From Euglena gracilis (lineage: Eukaryota; Euglenida; Euglenophyceae; Euglenales): DNA of 64,000 bases. The notes beneath the pieces are model-generated. The model was not told the origin of the DNA, made no database searches, and saw only the letters and a list, made by a program, of their open reading frames with translations. Made by a program: the position numbers and the translations under genes. Numbering within the stretch: the stretch's first letter is position 1; each line of letters starts with the position of its first letter. The stretch covers positions 94,182,406-94,246,405 of the forward strand of contig CP154956.1 of assembly GCA_039621445.1 (NCBI GenBank), given 5' to 3'. This document shows positions 59,540 to 64,000 of this stretch, in pieces.

Positions 59540-60328
59540 TGATTACAGCCGAAGGTGCGCCGATCGATCCCCGCGGTATGCCCTCTGCCCGTACGGGATC
59601 GACCAGGACTCACACGGCGGGACCTGGGTCTCGTACCCACGACCTCCCGCGTGTGAGGCCAACACCTTAACCAATAATCTATCCGGATCAGACTGGTCTT
59701 GGTGTTACGCATCTACCACTGCAGTGTGCCGTAGGCTCTCCCGTCCGCCGCACACATTCCGCTCCCAAGAGCCTTACCACACTAGCCCGCTGTGTCACCG
59801 TGGCCGTGTCCCCTACAGCTCGGGGTATGCCTCACACGGCCGTAGTTGGTTAGTGCCTCTCACAAGTACTGCGTCACCAGGCTGCCGACCCCTGCAGCTC
59901 GGGTTTACTATAGCCGGCAGTTTACGTGTTGTCGTCTTCCACGGGCTCTGCCGCCTTGGAGCGTCCCCCTTTGCATCGGCTTGAGACTTTGGAACGGTGT
60001 AGGAGTTTCAGTCGCCCTAGACTCGGCGCGTCCGCCTCCGCCTTCCGGGCGCCGTGGGGTCCGGCTCTGATCTCCGGTTCGTGTGGCATTGGACGGGTTC
60101 CTCTGCTACCATGATTACAGCCGAAGGTGCGCCGATCGATCCCCGCGGTATGCCCTCTGCCCGTACGGGATCGACCAGGACTCACACGGCGGGACCTGGG
60201 TCTCGTACCCACGACCTCCCGCGTGTGAGGCCAACACCTTAACCACTAATTTATCCGGATCAGACTGGTCCTGGTGTTACGCACCTACCACTGCAGTGTG
60301 CCGTAGGCTCTCCCGTCCGCCGCACACA
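59540..60328 (-). mobile_element. TRIM2: miniature LTR retrotransposon with tRNA-Val-like LTRs
   Basis: Two 217-bp direct repeats (59,540-59,756 and 60,112-60,328; four differences) start TG and end CA. On the minus strand the 5' LTR (60,328 to 60,112) is followed at once by the primer site TGGTAGCAGAGG (60,111-60,100). The purine tract GGGAGCGGAA precedes the 3' LTR (just above 59,756). TTTTT on both sides is a possible 5-bp target duplication. The 355-bp interior encodes nothing. Each LTR contains a tRNA-like sequence on the minus strand. Confidence 0.88.
59620..59696 (-). other. tRNA-Val-like sequence in a TRIM2 LTR
   Basis: On the minus strand: A box TGGTTAAGG(T/C)-like, an anticodon loop CTCACAC (anticodon CAC, Val) in a partly paired stem TTGGC/GCGGG, and a T arm with B box GGTACGAGACC (one change from GGTTCGANNCC). 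The matching copy in the other LTR is at about 60,192-60,268. Stems are too poor for a working tRNA. Confidence 0.65.
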
Positions 60329-60333
60329 TTTTT

Positions 60334-62220
60334 ACCCCACTGTTTTGACTTGTGGTTGGCTGGTGTAGCCAAGCACATGAACCATTTGCTTCCTTCCATT
60401 GTTCGGGGTGTCTTTGTCGTTTCCCCCCCTCCCCCATGGTTGGAGACCTGGGCTTTTTTTTCCCCTGTCCGACATGATTGGTGATCTGATTTTTTGCTGT
60501 CTTTTTTCCTTTCTACCTCCACCAATGATTGAAAAATTCCCAAAAAAATACTTTTTCCCGTTTCGTGGTGCATTTTTTTTTTTGATTGAACGGATACCTC
60601 CCCCTGGGATTCAGCGTCGTGGAATTTTGTTTGCTCATGAATGGACGTGAAGCTGATTTTCTCTTTTCACGTGATTTGATTTGGCTTCGTGTTTTTCTTT
60701 ATCTCAACATTTTTATTGTGGACGCTTATTTTTGTTTTTTAACAAAAGGCGTCAATTTGCTCAAAATTCTTGTGTGCGGCTGGTATGTGTTTGGTGAGGA
60801 GGACCAAGAAGAAGAAATTTGCTGCCATCACATGTGAGGAGGGTTTTAGTGGATTTTTGATTTGGATTTTTGTGCATTTTTGATTTGGATTTTTGTGGAT
60901 TTTTGATTTGGATTTTGTGGATTTTGATTTTGATTTTTGAGGATTTTTGAAGGTGGACTTTTTTGTTTGTTTCGGAGTTCCCATGGAAGGATTCAACGCC
61001 CCACGTTACCCATCCTACACTCTTGCTCCCGTTACGAGCCAAGCGTCAAACGTGTCATTGTGACACTTGGATTCTTCACTTTTCAGATTCCCCAGTTTTA
61101 TTTCGGTGTATTCCATTATCCCATGAAAAAGGTTAACTTTTGTCACGGGGAGGTTTAAAATGGTTTGGCCAACCACGCCTCCAAGACAAAGTTGCCGAGA
61201 CAAAGTTGCCGAGTCAAAGTCACATTCTTTCTTCCAACCAATAACATTTTTTTGGAAGAAGAGTTTTTTATGAAGCGTAATGTGGATTTCCAACCAGCAG
61301 ATTTTCAGACGGGCCAATTTTTAACACCCCCCCTCCAGATTTTCTGAATTAAGACCCGAAAACACAAACGACGTGTGGTCTTAAGGAACCAAATTTGGAC
61401 TTCAAATTTCAGGTTCGAGTTTTGAAAGAAATCTCACCTGAAAGTGTTCTTTCTTCCCTTTTCTTTGACGGCCAAGGTGGATGCTGGATCGTTTCTTTTG
61501 GTTCTTTTTTGTTGCCGTCATCAAAGACATCTCATTTGGATTTGATCTTTCTCCAAATTCATGCATAGGGAACAAGTTTGGTGTGAGAGCGTGGCTCTCG
61601 GCAACTAGTTGTTGCCATGCCTTATTGCTTGTTTTCCCAAGGAGGTTATTTTTCTCAATTTCCCCTCATCAGTATGTGATTTCGATGGCTTTTCCATTTT
61701 TTTTTTTGGTGCCCCCTGTGGCTTTAATTTTCACAATCCGCCATAGGGTAGTGGGTCGGCCGAACCTACACGATACCCTGGCCTCCAGGACACCAAAGAT
61801 ATTTTTAGTATGCGATTTCCAGGAGATTTTTTGTGTTTTTCTTCTCCCCCCCCACTTTCTTCTGTCACTCGCCAATGTATTGTGGGCGATTTCTCTTCAA
61901 CAAAGGGACCTGTGATTTTGAATTTTGTTCAGGGAAGAGAATTTTTAAGACCCTGGTGCAAAATTTGGATCCGTTGATAAGGTCTAAGATACTCCCCCCC
62001 GTGGCCGTAACCACAACAATGTTTTCCAATGCATTTCGACCAGATTTTTTTGTCAACATTTTCACCGTTCAGCCCCCCCAGCGAATGGAAGAATTGTACG
62101 AGCGTCCCCTGGAAAGGCTCACGAGTTCACGCCCCCCCCCCTTCTCTCACATTCGGCTGAAAGGGATGGTATGGGGAGCCGAAATGCTGAATTTCCATTC
62201 TTTTCACCTTTTTGTTTTTT
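60334..62220. other. No gene recognised
   Basis: Non-coding DNA with T-runs and plus-strand C-runs. A minisatellite of GATTTGGATTTTTGTG-type units lies at about 60,845-60,950, and a 13-bp repeat (GACAAAGTTGCCGA) at 61,183-61,215. No protein family in any frame. Confidence 0.45.
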
Positions 62221-62223
62221 TAG

Positions 62224-63072
62224 TAATGGACGTGGCTGCCACAGCCCCCGCTCTCATCGGCGCTCCGCCGGCGGCCCCGGCGATCGAGGCCCCCCCGGTG
62301 GCGGCAATGCCGAGTGCGGGAACAGGCGGGTCAACCTCGCCACCCCCATTGACCCTCTCGGTCCTCCAACAAAGGAATGACCACCAGCCCAGATTTTTAC
62401 ATCGTGTTTTTTTCCCTGATTATGCATTGGAACGGAGTCGGCTGGTTACCCAAAATCATTGACACCGCATCAATGATGATGTGCCTATCCCCCACACCCT
62501 CGATTCACACGGTTCACAAAACGTATTTCAGTGAAGTTCGTCAAAGGGGATAGGGTGTTATATTTGAAGCTGACCTCATTTGACTCCCAAGGAATCGGCT
62601 TTTGAGGCCGCCCGTTCCATTTCGAGGCCGGAGTTTTTGAGACTCCCGGCCATTCGGTCTGCATAGTGCCACAATTTTTATCGATGAGGTAACCAAGGGA
62701 GAGCCGACAAGATTGCGAGGGTGTTTGACTTTTTTTTACCATAATTCAACCGTCCCTTCGATTCATATTGGTTCTCGAATCAGCCCCCCCCCCCAACAAA
62801 AAAAATGGGCTGGCGGAGAAATCCGCCAGGAGATGGGGCTGCCCCCCCGACCGTTGGCGGACATCCTCGTTTCGGAAGCCACACCGTCGGAGGCGTCGAC
62901 AAGGCCAAGCGCGGAGTGGGGTAACGGGAAGGGGAATGGTAAGGGCAAGGGTAAGGGTTATGGCAAAGGGAGGTGGAGATTCGAGCCATATGGTGGGAAA
63001 GGAGGAAAGGGAGGTAAGGGGAAGGGAGGGAAGGGATTTAGGCAAGCTAGGGCCATAACTTACATTTTTTAA
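62224..63072 (+). pseudogene. gag: Gag C-terminal fragment of another A/B-type element
   Basis: 62,224-62,380 encodes an Ala/Pro-rich linker (APALIGAPPAAPAIEAPPVA). A frame ending at 63,070 carries GNGKGNGKGKGKGYGKGRW and GGKGGKGGKGKGGKGFRQAR, the Gly/Lys tail seen in A and B gag. No capsid or pol follows, so it is a short remnant of a third element of this group. Confidence 0.5.
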
Positions 63073-64000
63073 CACCCAGCCCCCCGACAAATACCCACTT
63101 CGGGTGGGTGTCAAGGAGGCGAAATGGCGATTGGACGTAGATTGTTGCCCCCCCCCCCCAGGATGTTGCTCATCGCTCGAACTCAGTCTATGGCCGATTC
63201 CATACATTACACCCAACCGTCTTTCACAATTTCTCGGTATTTTTCTGGCGCCCCCCCCCCCCTTTTTCATGCAACGTCACCGATTTTTGTTTCACTTTCA
63301 AAGTGATTTCGAAAGCGAATTTCTGAAGTCACCGGATTTTTTGAGGAATTTTCGTATCGAATCAACAGTTTTTTTTTTGTTCATTACCATATTCTGTGAC
63401 CCCCCCCTATTCGCGGGTGTGACGCTCGATCATTTCGATCCCCAGGATTTTCGGTACGCATGATTTTCTGCCAAGTACTCCGACGGTATGTTTTTTCGTC
63501 CTTCCTCCCATTCATGGGTTAAGATGAGACGTCGAAATTTTCCGATGCCTTTTCAAAGCCGTTTCTTTCCCGAATTCTCAAAAATTTTGTATTTTCTGGG
63601 AATTTTTGATTGTGTATGCATCATCGGTTTAGTTGTTGATCACAGGTTTTCATCATTACCCCGCCGATTGAGTCGTGTTTTCCTTTTTATCGTTTTTTTT
63701 TGATTTTTTGAGATTTTTTGTTTCGGCTGCCCAAGGGAATTGGTTTATAAATTCGCCCCCCCTTTTTTTCGGCAGGACCCTGATTTTTTGCCATTTTTGC
63801 CATTCGTCGTTTCGTTCGGTAATTTTTGAAGGAAATGCGTTTGCCTGCCCCCCCCCCCCGGATGCTTGTTCGCCCTCTTACGACGCGCTCTCCGTCATAT
63901 ACCGCATTCCATGTAACATACGCCCCATCGAGCATTGCTTATTGCTGAATTTAGTTTACATTTTCTGTTTTTATTCCTCTACACCACAATTGATGATTTT
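63073..64000. other. No gene recognised
   Basis: C-run-rich non-coding DNA (runs at about 63,149, 63,251, 63,401, 63,757 and 63,849) with T-runs. Nothing recognised. Confidence 0.45.

Noticed and set aside
59540-60328. Two SINE copies on the minus strand
   Set aside because: The repeats have TG...CA ends, a primer binding site abutting one and a purine tract abutting the other, so an LTR pair explains them better.

Overview
This window is nuclear DNA of a repeat-rich eukaryote, most likely a protist or alga. It holds Ty3-type LTR retrotransposons with chromodomain integrases, LINE remnants, miniature retrotransposons and inverted-repeat elements, long microsatellites, and a broken EF-1alpha fragment that still has a GT-AG intron. 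No intact host gene was recognised. Almost every recognisable protein belongs to a mobile element, and most reading frames are broken by a few stops or frameshifts.

Layout. 0-7.5 kb: a decayed Ty3-like element (C, minus strand; gag at 2.9-6.9 kb) interrupted by two inverted-repeat insertions, one of which carries the EF-1alpha fragment. 8.0-9.5 kb: a compound microsatellite of about 1.4 kb. 9.6-14.3 kb: minisatellites, GC-rich hairpins and a tRNA-like sequence. 14.3-45.3 kb: a three-level nest. A LINE ORF is split by element D (minus strand, 14,920-45,073, 5-bp target duplication, about 16.5 kb of its own sequence), and D is split by element A (plus strand, 18,850-32,514). 45.4-47 kb: two related inverted-repeat elements, the first containing a miniature LTR retrotransposon (TRIM1). 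47-50.7 kb: palindromes and LINE debris. 50.7-58.3 kb: element B, a Ty3 chromodomain element on the plus strand. 59.5-60.3 kb: a second miniature LTR element (TRIM2). 60.3-64 kb: non-coding DNA rich in C-runs, with one gag-tail fragment.

How the parts work together. Elements A and B encode gag, protease, reverse transcriptase, RNase H, a DD35E-type integrase and a chromodomain, and each also carries a small C5-cytosine DNA methyltransferase-like domain. The two methyltransferase domains are clearly homologous but sit at different points: between gag and protease in A, and fused in frame after RNase H in B. Element D carries instead an HPPP-motif block that recalls the Dam-like domain of DIRS elements, between protease and reverse transcriptase, plus about 5 kb of unrecognised coding sequence after the integrase.

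The most unusual signal is the very high density of short perfect hairpins (4-9 bp stems with 3-7 nt loops of recurring sequence) inside the coding sequence of C and D; I do not see it in A or B. Two further points stand out. TRIM1 and TRIM2 carry tRNA-like sequences inside their LTRs. The nested element A has more diverged LTRs than its host D, which suggests that D moved as a composite with A already inside it.
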